Position numbers and translations under genes: made by a program. A DNA stretch of 64,000 bases from Lineolata rhizophorae (lineage: Eukaryota; Ascomycota; Dothideomycetes; Lineolatales; Lineolataceae), in contig MU001682.1 in NCBI GenBank assembly GCA_010093515.1, positions 193,997 through 257,996 on the forward strand. The letters are read 5' to 3'. Shown here piece after piece: positions 33,101 to 44,000 of this stretch (positions within the stretch are counted from its first letter, which is position 1; each line of letters begins with the position of its first letter). Under the pieces are notes generated by a model. The model saw nothing but the letters and a program-made list of their open reading frames with translations, searched no databases and was not told the origin of the DNA.

Positions 33101-35815
33101 CCAATTCCGCGAGTGTCGCCACCGCCTCCTCCGAAAGCGTCGCCGTCGCCGCGACCTGCCGCCAACACTGGCCATCTCTCGCCCAGTGTCTACACCCAGT
33201 ACCCGCCTTCGAGTGTCTTCCCATCCTCTTTGCCGCACGGCCACCCCACCGGGGGTGCTTCCACGTATGCGGACCTAGTCAATGACAATAGCGCGTTGGC
33301 AACGCCGAATTCGATGCCGCATTCGCCTGCGTCTCGCAATGAGGAAGCGAAGGAACCAGATGCCGAGGAGCTGAAGCGCCTGACCCAGCGGCGCCATATT
33401 ATTAGAGAGCTTGTCGACACCGAGGCTTCCTTCCACCAGGACATGAAGATCGTGGAGGACATTTACAAGGCGACTTCAACGGCGATTGATGCTCTGACTG
33501 ACGAGGATAGGCGGACGTTGTTCGGCAACTCGGATCATGTCGTCATCTTTGCGCAGCGCTTCCTGGATTCTCTCAAGAGTGCTGCGTCACCGGTATATGC
33601 GCACAAGCTGAGCCGACGCTGGAATGCGAGACGAGGTAGTCATTCCACATCACACAGCGAAGCGGCGGAGTCACCGCAAAATGCGGCAACAACTCCGACC
33701 AGCGTAGAGCAGGACCGGAAGACCCACATTGGAAAGGCCTTCAGGAAAAATCTCGTCCAGCTTGAAAAGGTTTACGGCGATTACCTCAAGAACCACCACT
33801 CTGCGAACCAGAAGCTTCAAGCTCTCCAGAAAGTTCCGAAAGTGGGTATCTGGCTGCGTGAATGCCACGAATACGCGAAAGACATCACTGCGGCGTGGGA
33901 TCTGGACTCTCTTCTCATCAAGCCGACGCAGCGGATGCTGAAGTATCCCTTACTTATCAAGCAACTTCTGGAAGTCACCCCTCGGGACCATCCAGATCGC
34001 GGCGACTTGGAGTTCGTTAATAAGGAACTTGAGGTCATTGCAGACCGCATTAATGAAGCGAAGAAGCGTGCGGACCTTATTACAACGGCATTAAACCAGA
34101 AGGAATCCGACAGCGGTCACGGTTTCTTGTCGAAGCTCGTCAACCGCCGGACAGAAAAGCTAAAACAGCAAGTTGGCCTCACCGAGGCGTTTGACGACGC
34201 CGAATATAACGCCGTCGCACAGAAATTCGGAGGTCACTTCTTCCAGCTGCAAATTGTCATGCGTGACTTCCAAAAATACGTGGATGATAAGGAGGCGGCC
34301 GTCAAGCAGTGTTCGGCGCTTGCCAACTGCCTCTCCTCGTGGCTGGATGCCAGCCCGGGTTTCGACACGTTAATCGCGAGCAGGTGGATGACTTACATTC
34401 GCACGATCTCTGACCTCTCTCGCCATGCGCTCTCCGCATACGTAAGTATTCCCCTATTCCAGCAGGTATAAGCGCCGGTATCTGACCATTCAAACAGAAG
34501 GAAAATGTTACCAAGAACGCCATCGATCCTATCATGATCTTGTGGAAGATGCACGAAGGCCCACAAGTGATGATGGCACAGCGTAAGAAACGCCTTGGCG
34601 AATATGCGAATATTAGGGCGTTGAAAGAGAAGGGGGGCAAAATGGACAAGAAACTTTTGGAGCAAATGGAGCAGTTCGAAGCGATCAACACGACCTTAAA
34701 GCTCGAATTACCTAAGCTTTACGCGCTGACGAAGAACTTGGTTGATGCTTGCCTTCTAAACTTCATACAAGCGGATAAGGAATGGGCGGAGACTTGGAGC
34801 AAGAAGGTCGCTCCTCTGATCGAGGGAGTCGCCTTGCCCGACATGCGAACTGCTGGCTATCCGGAGATCGTGATGGAGTTCCGAGAGAACCACGCTGCTG
34901 TCAGCCCCGTGTTGCGCCGTCCGCGGAACAACTCGAGCCTCACGATCAGCTCGAATCCATTCTCGCCAGGCTCGGCCAAGATGTCGCTCGAGGACACGCC
35001 CTTCCGCCGGCCGCCACCGCCTCCGATCCTGACCGGCAAGCGCACTCAGTCGGTCACGAGCGACGGTTCGATAACAATGCCCAACTCCGGGCACTATCAG
35101 CGTCACAGCGGCGGTCACAGCTTCTCGGTTGACAGCGAATACAACCTGCTTGATGGCCCGACTTCGCTCTCGCCGATGAGAATGCGCGCGGGGTCTGCCG
35201 TCTCTAGCCGACCGCCGTCAACTCCTCGGTCGGCCTCTATGAGCACGCCGAATTCGTCGGCGCTCTTCCAGCAGGCGCGTCCCTCAACCGCGGAGCGAGC
35301 TGGTACCCAACCTACTGCGCCTAGCATGCCTCGTCTCAGCGCCGACTCTCATTGGAATTTGCGACCGTCGTCAGGATCGACTTTTATTGACCAGCATGAT
35401 CAGATGCTGTCGCCGGGTTCGTACGCGCCGAGAATCTCGGGCGTATTCAATTCCGCCATGCCCATGGAAGACTCGCCCATTGGCTCAAGACCGCCTTCAC
35501 CCGAGGAGCAATGTGAACCCAAGGTACTGTTTCTCGCGGCAAGTTTGTTCGAGTTCAACATTGCGCATGATCGGCGCGAGGCGGGACATCCGTACTTGCG
35601 ATATGTTCCGGGAGAGGTAAGATGGCATTCTAAGACTTTTTTTTCTCGTATTGGCCCCGAATGGATATCTTTGCTCACGTAGAGTCTTTCGACAGATCTT
35701 TGATGTCATCGCGCAGAAGGGCGAGCTTTGGCTTGCCAAGAACCAGGACGACGACTCCGGCCAGGTCGGCTGGATCTGGGAGAAACACTTCGCCCGGATC
35801 CTCCCTGACGAATAA
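30134..35815 (+). CDS. Rho guanine nucleotide exchange factor (DH-BAR-SH3 type)
   Basis: Three exons, 30134-34441, 34498-35616 and 35696-35815, give 1848 aa. The first ~1080 residues are Ser/Pro/Thr-rich, probably disordered, with a His/Pro run at the start and an Ala-rich coiled coil near residues 500-550. The DH domain starts about residue 1090 (HIIRELVDTEASFHQDM) and includes LLIKPTQRMLKYPLLIKQLL, the most conserved DH helix. A BAR-like region follows (LTEAFDDAEYNAVAQKF ... TKNLVDACLLNFIQADKEW), then a Ser/Pro-rich linker and a terminal SH3-like segment ending GWIWEKHFARILPDE. The DH+BAR+SH3 order matches the Tuba/DNMBP-like and S. pombe Gef1-like group that activates Cdc42/Rho at membranes. 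The specific GTPase is inference. The start is the first ATG of the frame. Confidence 0.92.
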
Positions 35816-37132
35816 AAGATTATCCAGTTACGCCTCGATGTTTAGGTTCTTTCATGTTGTTGTTGCCCAGACCTCTGACGGTGCTCCTTCGTTCGGAGGG
35901 CTCGAATTCGATTTTTCCAGATGATCCTGGCTTTGGATAGGGACGATGGCTGTATATCACATAAACAGCTGAATGAATTGCTGGGTGGCCGGAGAGGAAT
36001 TGGTGGGCGAACGGGGGATAGATGGACGATGACCTGGTTGGAAATGGAAAGGTTATGTTGGACTGATTGTGACACCTTAGCGCGGCGTTCGACGGGGTCA
36101 AGATTCAAAAAAAAAAAAAAAAGAACATGAAGTTCTTGTTTCGGGGGATGCTGCGACTCCTTTGTAGAGCTTCCAAGCGCGCCCAACGCGCATGCATCGC
36201 GAAAGGGAACTCTTCGGGATCCTTACTGCGAATTTTCTTTTCTTGGGTTCCATTTGAGCTCGTCGGCTTCGGCCACTCCGCTACGCTCCTCCTGTTAGCC
36301 ATCTTGCTTCTTTCTATGTCTGTTTGTCGGGTTTCTTCGGGATTGCGAAAGCAAGGATGCGGGGTTTCTTGTGCGATTTTGTTGGGTTTTCCTTAGGTTC
36401 GGATTGCATAATGGATGTGTCTCGGTCTGGATTTATGTCCCTTGGCCATTTTGCTCTTGTACGATTGTTTGCTTGGTCTACCTGCGAAAAGATGGGACAT
36501 GTTTTGTGAGGGTCGTCTTCGTCTTTCCTTTTTGACTCCTTGGCTTTGCATGCGCCATTGTCTGCGGTTGGATATGTTCGTCTGCATACCTTCCTTTTTC
36601 TCTTGGTTTTTACTTGCCCTCTCGCGGCTTGACTTGGTCGGCTCCATTGCGTGCCAAAAAGGAGGCTGCTCCCGCTCGTATGTGTATATTAATTAGCCGC
36701 TGTCGTGCGGGCGTTTTGCCGGTAAAGCAATGCATCCGTTGGGAATTTATGCAAACTAGACTCGCAAGAATTATCAATTGGTATCTACAATGTGAGACAC
36801 GGGCTATTACTTTTGGGAGGTACCACATGTGAAAATTGCAGGGAAACAAGGCTAAGATTCGAATGTGAGACTGTAACATAGCAGAGTTTTATACCGAGTA
36901 CTTTTGTATTGTGTTTATGTCCAGCGGAATCTTTTCAAAATGGCGTTCACCGTTGGAAAAGTAAGTCTAGTGAAGTCGATAGCGACTTATACTTGTGGGC
37001 CACCTTTGTTGATCATGCCGGCGGCTGCGGAGTATCAAACACAAAATATTCTTTACTTCACTATAAAACCCATACTCGATCTCAAAGTCTCCAGTGAATT
37101 TTCTTTTTCCCCATCCAACAACCCCATGCACT
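35816..37132. other. Convergent intergenic region
   Basis: It holds the 3' flanks of the GEF gene (+) and nitronate monooxygenase gene (-). There is a 15-16 nt A run at about 36107-36122 and T-rich stretches up to 36.7 kb. No credible gene was seen. Confidence 0.5.
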
Positions 37133-38454
37133 CTACAACTTCCCCCCAGCGACGCCCCGAAGGACCCTCACGCCCTCTTCCCTCACCTCCCTCGTCACCT
37201 CCCCAGCCCCCATCACCTCCCTCACCAATCCGACCCCATTCCCCACATACGCCGTCAACCTCCCCCCAAACGGGACGCCCGGCCCCCACCCGCCCTCGCC
37301 ATCGTCGTCCGCCCTCCCCACCGCCTCCTCATACCTCCTCCTGTTCTCCTCCCTACCAACCCCGCCCACCACCTCGTCCACATAGCTCCGATTCGCGACC
37401 CCGCGCCCGCCGTACGCCGCCGGCCACCCGACGACCCCGCGCAGCGCGTCGTACACGCCGCTCCGCCGCGTCACCCGCCCGCCGTCGGCCGCGGCCAGCA
37501 CCGTGGCCCGGTACCCGGGCGCGACGGCCGCCTCGCGCGCGGCCAGGAAGCGTGTGCCGAGCGCGGCGCCGGCGGCGCCGAGGCAGAGCGCGGCGGCGAG
37601 GCCGCGGCCGTCGGCGATGCCGCCGGCGGCGAGGAGCACGGGCGGCGGCGGCGCCTGCGCCTGCGCCTGCGTCTCGCGCGACGACGACGAGCGGCCGGCC
37701 AGCGCGTCCGCCACCTCGGGCACCAGCGGCGCCAGGCCCGCGGCGTCGTAGCGGCCGTGGCCGCCGGCGTCCTGGCCCTGGGCGACGAGGACGTCGGGCG
37801 CCGCGGCGGCGCGGGCGACGCGGGCCTCGCGCACGGTGCCGACTTGGACCCAGATGCGGGTGGCGCCGCGGGTGGCGGCGCGGATGGCGGCGGCCCAGGC
37901 GGCGAGTTGGGCTTGGCCGTCGTCGGGGGCGGAGTCGGAGGCGGTGGAAGGGGGGGTGAAGGGCCAGGAGGGGGTGGCGGTGGGGGGAGTTGAGGACGAC
38001 GACGACGACGGCGAGGGCGCCGGCGCGAAGAGCCAGGCCGCGGCGGGGAACGGCGGGGAAGAGAAGGCGGCTTCGAGGGCGGCGGGCAGCGAGGCACCCC
38101 ACAGGAGGAAGCCGACGCCGATGGGGAGCGTCGAAGGGCGGGCGGGCAGTCGCGGGGTCGTCGGGGAAGACGCGTCCAGGAGGGAGCGTGCGTGGGCGAG
38201 GTTGGACGGAAGCGTGGAGACGTCGTCGCCGGCGGCGAGGAAGCCGATGCCGCCTGTCGTGGGCGTGTTAGAGCACCGTGGGGAGACTTGGGCTGGGAAG
38301 CGTCGCGTTGGATCCGTGGAATGGATGACTTGCCGGCCTTGGATATCTCAACGGCGAGGGGCGCGAGGGCGATGAGGCGCATCGGGGCGCCCGCGACCAG
38401 GGGCGTCTCGATCCATGGGTAGTCGGCCTTGAGGCGGGCAAATTGGGAGTCCAT
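37133..38454 (-). CDS. Nitronate monooxygenase (2-nitropropane dioxygenase family)
   Basis: FMN-dependent TIM-barrel enzyme that oxidises alkyl nitronates. Two exons, 38454-38334 and 38253-37133, give 413 aa. The intron begins with GCAAGT, a GC-AG intron that is needed to join KAG to GIGFLAAGDD in frame. Family marks are TPLVAGAPM near the N-terminus, GGIGFLAAGDD, GVGFLLWG, LVAQGQDAGGHG (the conserved flavin phosphate-binding Gly-rich motif), and LLAAGGIADGRGLAAALCLGA followed by GTRFLAA. The region between about residues 110 and 160 is Pro/Ser-rich, and longer than in bacterial homologues. Codon use is extremely GC-biased. The ATG chosen directly precedes DSQFARLKADYPWIETP. Confidence 0.9.
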
Positions 38455-39182
38455 CACAAGAGAAGTCGAGAAACTGGCGGTGGGCTTCTGAACACGTGTT
38501 TTGGAGGGCGAAACATGAGGCCGGAGGGACGGCCTGGAGAAATACGTACTGCAGTTATTCCAATTTTAGCTCTACGTCATAACCGTGCTTGTGGACCTCG
38601 CCCCTAAGGCTGTCTCGAAGCTTGCAGCTTCAACCTCGGCAATCGGGCAGGTATTGTCCCTCCCACCCGACCTGTTTGTCAACAATGAGGGCCTCAGTGG
38701 TGCATCTCCGCGGCCGAGGCGAGGTGTGGGGTTGGCGGGCGGAAGCGTGGCACAATGGTGTGGCGCATGTGAATGTGGCGCGGGCCTTTAGTCCGCGGTT
38801 GCCCGTTGACGAATCAGGGCGGGCCCCCGCCACAATGAGCCGTGGCTTCCCATGCAGGCTAGTGTCGCACGTGACATCCAACCTTTCGCATGAGCCCGAC
38901 TCCTTCTTTCACAACCTCCACATCTACACCTCCAACTCTCGCACGCTCAGACTCCACTGCCTATACCTCTGCTGCTGGCAGCTTTTGCTCCTCGTGAACC
39001 GCCTCAACCTCTTGCAAGCGCCAGAACCAGCCCTCTCAGCGCAACCGGCTTGTGCTTCTTGCTAGACAAGGGTAATGCCCGGGCGCCGCTGGCCTCGCCC
39101 TCTCCGCCAGACGGACGGCTGACGGCCGCAGACAAAGGGCAGATACAGAATCTACGATAGCATCTACTACAGCAACGGCGAT
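38455..39182. other. Divergent promoter region (nitronate monooxygenase / RPB11)
   Basis: 728 bp between two divergently transcribed genes. Short frames exist on the plus strand but none is convincing. No core element was clearly identified. Confidence 0.5.
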
Positions 39183-40360
39183 ATGAACGCTCCGGATAGG
39201 TAAGGCCGGCCCTGTTTCGTTGCCCGCTGCCTCGCGGCTTCCACCCAGAGGATGTCGGGGAGGCGCTCCCCAGGCGCCGGCCCTGCCAAGCGTCCGCCGC
39301 AGGCAGGCACGGCGCCGGATTGCGACTTCTTCGCCCGGCATCCCCGAGCGGCGCCTGCGAGCGCAGGAACGTCTCGTCTGTCGCTTAAATATCCCGCGCT
39401 CCCACAGCCGCTTTCTCTCTTTCTCTTTCCCTCTCCTCTCCCCACCATCCCGACAAGGCGCTTCCCCGTCCACCAGCACGTCTTTCTCTCTTGCTTCCTT
39501 GCCGCGCCCGCCCAGGGTCTTGTAGAAAGCCTGCTCTTCGTAGCTGCTCCCCTCACTGCTTGGTCTTGCCTCGTCGCGTCACTCTGCCAACCATGGATGA
39601 CTGCCACCGTTACCATGGCCCCATTCCCACCACCGACCTGTTGATGCGGCGCATGTTCAAGGGCCGCGTCGGCAATGTTCGCGCTCGGGACCATGGCTAC
39701 GTCCAGTTCAAGTCCGAAGTGGGCAACAACGACGATAGGTCCGCATCTGCTCTTCGGACCTTGCTGATTTCCTTTCGCGTTGCCCTCTGCAATGCCTTGT
39801 CCACAAGTCTGCGCTTGATCTCATAACCCTGCTAATGTCGTGCACTTCTAGATTCGAGCTTTTCCTGCTTGGCGAGGGTGAGAAGAAGGTCTCGTGGAAG
39901 TGGGATACACGTAAGTTTCCCTTTCGCTCTCGTGAGCTTGCTGCTGCCTTTGCCTCCTCCCTCTTCGGTGCTCCGCCAGACCCCCAACCCCTCAACCGCG
40001 CAAAACATCCGCCTCTCTTGGTTTAGCGCACCGTTCGATTAACGCATAGGTATTAAAACTCTCGAACAAGGCGTCCAAGATACCGCCATCTTTACTTTCA
40101 ACAAGGAGGACCACACTCTCGGCAACCTGCTCTCGAAGCGTCTTCACAAGTATCCTGAGGTGATCTATTCGGCCTACAAGCTGGCCCACCCGCTCATCGC
40201 CCAGTTTGAGCTCCGCGTCACTACCGATGGCTCCTTCTCGCCGAAGCAGGTCGTTGTCAAGTGCTGCCACGACCTTGTCCAGGATCTCGACCGTTTCTCG
40301 CGCGAGTTCACCAAGGAGTGGGAGCTGAAGAAGATTGCCAACAACGCCGAGCGCAAGTAA
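39183..40360 (+). CDS. RPB11: DNA-directed RNA polymerase II subunit RPB11
   Basis: Small Pol II subunit that pairs with Rpb3 and corresponds to one bacterial alpha subunit. Exons 39183-39199, 39852-39910 and 40071-40360 give 121 aa, close to the 120 of yeast Rpb11. Spliced, it starts MNAPDRFELFLLGEGEKKV and contains DTRVQDTAIFTFNKEDHTLG, LLSKRLHKYPEVIYSAYKL and HPLIAQFELRV, the alpha-like fold. Exon 1 is only 17 nt, and intron 1 is 652 nt, long for this genome. An acceptor at 40050 would add seven residues in frame; 40071 is preferred because it restores the conserved spacing. A possible alternative first exon inside intron 1 is noted separately. Confidence 0.9.
39593..39738 (+). other. Possible alternative first exon of RPB11
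   Basis: Inside intron 1 an ATG in a good context (CCAACCATGG) opens 48 codons that end GATAG|GT. It is in exactly the phase needed to join exon 2 (AG|A TTC GAG), and a C/T-rich stretch of the kind found at fungal transcription starts lies just upstream (about 39405-39500). The donor GTCCGC is weak. The peptide (MDDCHRYHGPIPTTDLLMRR...) matches no domain I know. Confidence 0.3.
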
Positions 40361-41046
40361 ACCATCGGCAACGTCTTCAGCGCCTGGTCTCTCTCGGCCT
40401 TCAATTCCGCATTGTCTAGCAATGGGTCCTGACTAGGCTCGGCGGTGGATCTTGTGGCGATGGTCTAAATCACAAGGAATGGTTTCTCTTTCCTTTTCCT
40501 TTCTCTTTTCTTTCTTGGGTTTGCTTTTCTACATGAAACGAATGGGTAGATCACTGGGATAACCTAATGATGGGACTACACGGTCTTGAGTTTTGCGCCA
40601 CAACCAACCTACATTCTCTTCTAGCAACTCTTCCAGTACGGTTGGATGGTACACTCTGGATGGCGCAAAGATAGATCGGGGTTTCGGCTCTCGGCTGTTT
40701 CTCTCCTAAAATCGAACGGGTTTCAAAGTCTTCACCTCATTTTCCTCAAGTGGAATGCGACTAGCAAACTACGTGATGATTTTCCCGTCTTTCTTTTTTT
40801 GCTAGCTAGCTGGACCGTTCGTGAACCAAAAGGGTGGCTCCCGGTCCAAGCTAAGATCGTCATGGTGCCACCAACCCTTAATTCATTCAAGGTGTTCGAG
40901 CAAGCAATACGCCAAAAATAAATTTTACTCACGAAAGCTACATTATACCATCATAGCTAACTACCATAGACGACTTGCTACGGAGGTACATCCGACGACT
41001 TATCATTACAACGACCCAGGCCACTATCCCAACAACTTAGATCCTC
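40361..41046. other. Convergent intergenic region
   Basis: Holds the 3' flanks of RPB11 (+) and the dioxygenase gene (-), with a T/C-rich tract at about 40480-40530. No gene recognised. Confidence 0.5.
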
Positions 41047-44000
41047 CTACTTATTTTCCGGAAGGGGAGGCAGCTCCCCATCCCAGTTAACTTGCATACC
41101 TATCGAGCGGCACCCGTTAGCAAAGCACGTCACATCACACACCAAATTGACCCGCGAAACGACCAAGGAAACGAGAAACTTACTTAACGGAAACGGGAAG
41201 TAACTCCCATGATCCTCCCTCATGTAGATGTAGAACCCGCCGGGCCTAGGAACCTTCTTCAGCACGCCCTTGGGCCCCGGCGCCCGGCGCAGCCCATCGA
41301 GCCGCCCCACGGTCCGCAGCATCGCCGTCAGCGCGACGCGGCTGGCGGCGTCGCCCAGGCAGGCGTGCGGGCCGGCGCCGTAGTTGAGGTAGCGCTCGAG
41401 CGGGCGGTCGAGGCGGACCTCGTGCGGGGAAGGGAACGCGGTCTCGTCGAGGGCGGCGGAGGCGACGAAGGAGACGAAGACTTTGTCGCCGGGCTGCACG
41501 TCGAGGGTGCGGTCGCCGTCGGGGACGCGCGCGGCTCGCGCGGCCTCCCGGTAGGAGCCGAAGGTGCCGTTGAGGCGCATGCCTTCCATGCAGTAGTGCA
41601 GGAGGGCGTCGTCGGACTCGGGCGTGTCCTGCTTGGCGAGGCGGTTGATGGCGGGGAGGTGGGCGGAGCCGGGCGGGGAGAGGTAGAAGTCGAGGATTTG
41701 GGTGAACTGTTTCCCGGGTTGAGCCCCGAGACCCGAGCGTGGGTCATGGGTGCTGCTCGTTAGCTTTCTTGTTGCTATCCTTCGACTATGCGTACAAAAA
41801 AAAAAAAAAGAAAGAAAGAAAGAGAGAGAGAGAGGGGAGGGGGGGGGGGGGGGGGGGGGGGAGAGGGAGGGTAGCCAAACGTAAGGGAATCTGCTTGCTT
41901 ACCACCTGCGCCTGATTTGGCACCATGGCACACGCCGTCGGTAGCACCTGCGACCAGGCGACCTGCTCGGCGTCGAGCCCGGCGTCCAGCAGGCGCCGCA
42001 CCATGTGCACGCCGTAATCGGTCAAGTGCGACTCGTTCTGGTGGAAGCCGTCGACGAGGCCGGCGATCCAGCCCGTCAGGTTGACCGCCTTGACGTTGGC
42101 CTCGACGAGCGCGCCTAGCTTGGCCGCCACGGCCCGCGCCGCCACGTGCAGCGGGAACGACTTCGCCGGGTCCAGGTCGAAGAAGATGCATATGAAGATG
42201 GCGGCGAGCGCCATGTACATCTCGTGCTCGGTGAAGACGCCGCGCGGCTGCGCGGCCGTCTTGAGGGGCAGCGAGAAGACGTTGGAGGCGAAATGCACGT
42301 GGGCGAGGTTGCCGACGCTTTGGGGGTAGATGACCGTCAGTCGATTATTGTTCTTTTTTTTTTTTTGGTTCTTGTCTACTGGGAAAGGGGGTTCAATTCG
42401 GCGTCGTAGCTGACTACGGAAATACTCACTCTCGAGTGATGTCAACGTGGTTGATGCCGGCAATCTTGAACGACTTCTCGTGGAGAAGCTTAAGAGTGAT
42501 GTACTCATAGAATGCCTTGATCTCCTTGTGCCAGGTGTCCCTGTACAAGCTCTTCGCCATCGTCTGCCTTTGCTGGGCATGGAACTCGGTATCGCCAGAC
42601 CTGCCCACGTTCCCCATTAGCACATACGCCATCTCTTGGTTCCGGGGAGATTGGGGGCGGGAAAGTTAAATGCGCGTACAGCATAAAGTTGGCGCCCCCT
42701 TTGCCCATCAGCTCCTCGAGAGTCTTGCCCCAGGTAACCTTGAAGACGTCCTGGTTTTCGAGGACGGATTTGGCGCCGATATAACTCGTTAGGTTGATGC
42801 GCGGAGGGATGAGCGCTGGCCGGTCGAATGAGTAGTGCGACTCGCGACCGAGCTTTTTCATGATCTTGTAGTTCTCCGATGGGATCGTCATCGGGTAGTG
42901 CGCGTAGATCGAGTCCGGCTTGAAGTGGTTGGGGAAGGCCCGCAGGAACAGCTTGTAGAATACGCAGCCCTGTTCGATGTTGAAGTCGTATTGAGCCTCG
43001 CAGTAGCCCCAGCTGGGACCCGGGCGCGTTAGCGAAGAGAGGGGGGGGGGGGGAGGTGGAGTTATTTGAATTATTGGAACGTACTTCGTCAAGTTCTTCG
43101 CATGATAGTCGGTCGTATAGAATCGGTCGCCGCGGACGAGAGTAACGGCATCGGACAGAATGGCCCTCGAAACGGTGAACGTAGGCGCGATGCCTACGCC
43201 AGGCTCCATCGGTACTTTGGCTTCCTCGGCAACGATGCCCGGGTACATTTCGACGAAATCGGGGTGCTCGTATAGGTGCCGCAGGTGATCGGCGACTTTA
43301 GGATCCGAGTTGATGCTCTCGAAGGTGTCGTGCGGCTTCAGGTTGAAGAACTTGCGAAACTCGTTCAGCGTTGCAAGACCCCACGAGCGAGCCTGCTGCA
43401 TTCCGAGTATTTCCACCGCACGGAGAGCCTTGGGCACATTGTTCGCGCCAAAAGAGCCTGGTACATTGTCAGTTCTCGCAGTTCTGAAGTTAGTTTGGAG
43501 CCCCGGGAAATTCAACCAAGAATTTCGCCATCCAAGCGCTCAATTCCTTCGAATTTACGAAGAAGACCTACCGGCACAATCCTCAATGCTATCGGCAAGT
43601 ATATTGACTAGGTCATCATCATTGTACTTCCCGCTGCTATCGCGCTCGAGCCCCGCGAAAGGGCGCTTGTGCGGGTCTTTGTCCAGACTGGCGTTCCACT
43701 TGGCCAGTCCATGGAGGAGCTCGTGCATAGGCACCTGGTCGGCGGGCTTGCCAAATAACTCCTTGTACAGGTTCTCGGTCCAGGCCTCGTCCTTTTTGCT
43801 GATGGCCGAGTGCCAGCGGTACACGAGATTGAACTCGGCCGAGACCTGGTTGCCGATGCCGCGCGGCGAGCCATCTTCGCCGAAGACCTTGCCCGCCATC
43901 TCGACGCGCGGGTCTAGCGTCCACGTCGTGTTGGACCGGTTCAGATTCACGATGGTGCGCAGGTAGTCTAGCAGCGTGATGTTCATGTACAGGCCGCAAG

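Noticed and set aside
36904-37993. 300-350 aa plus-strand frames opposite nitronate monooxygenase
   Set aside because: Arg/Pro-rich antisense shadow of a recognised enzyme.
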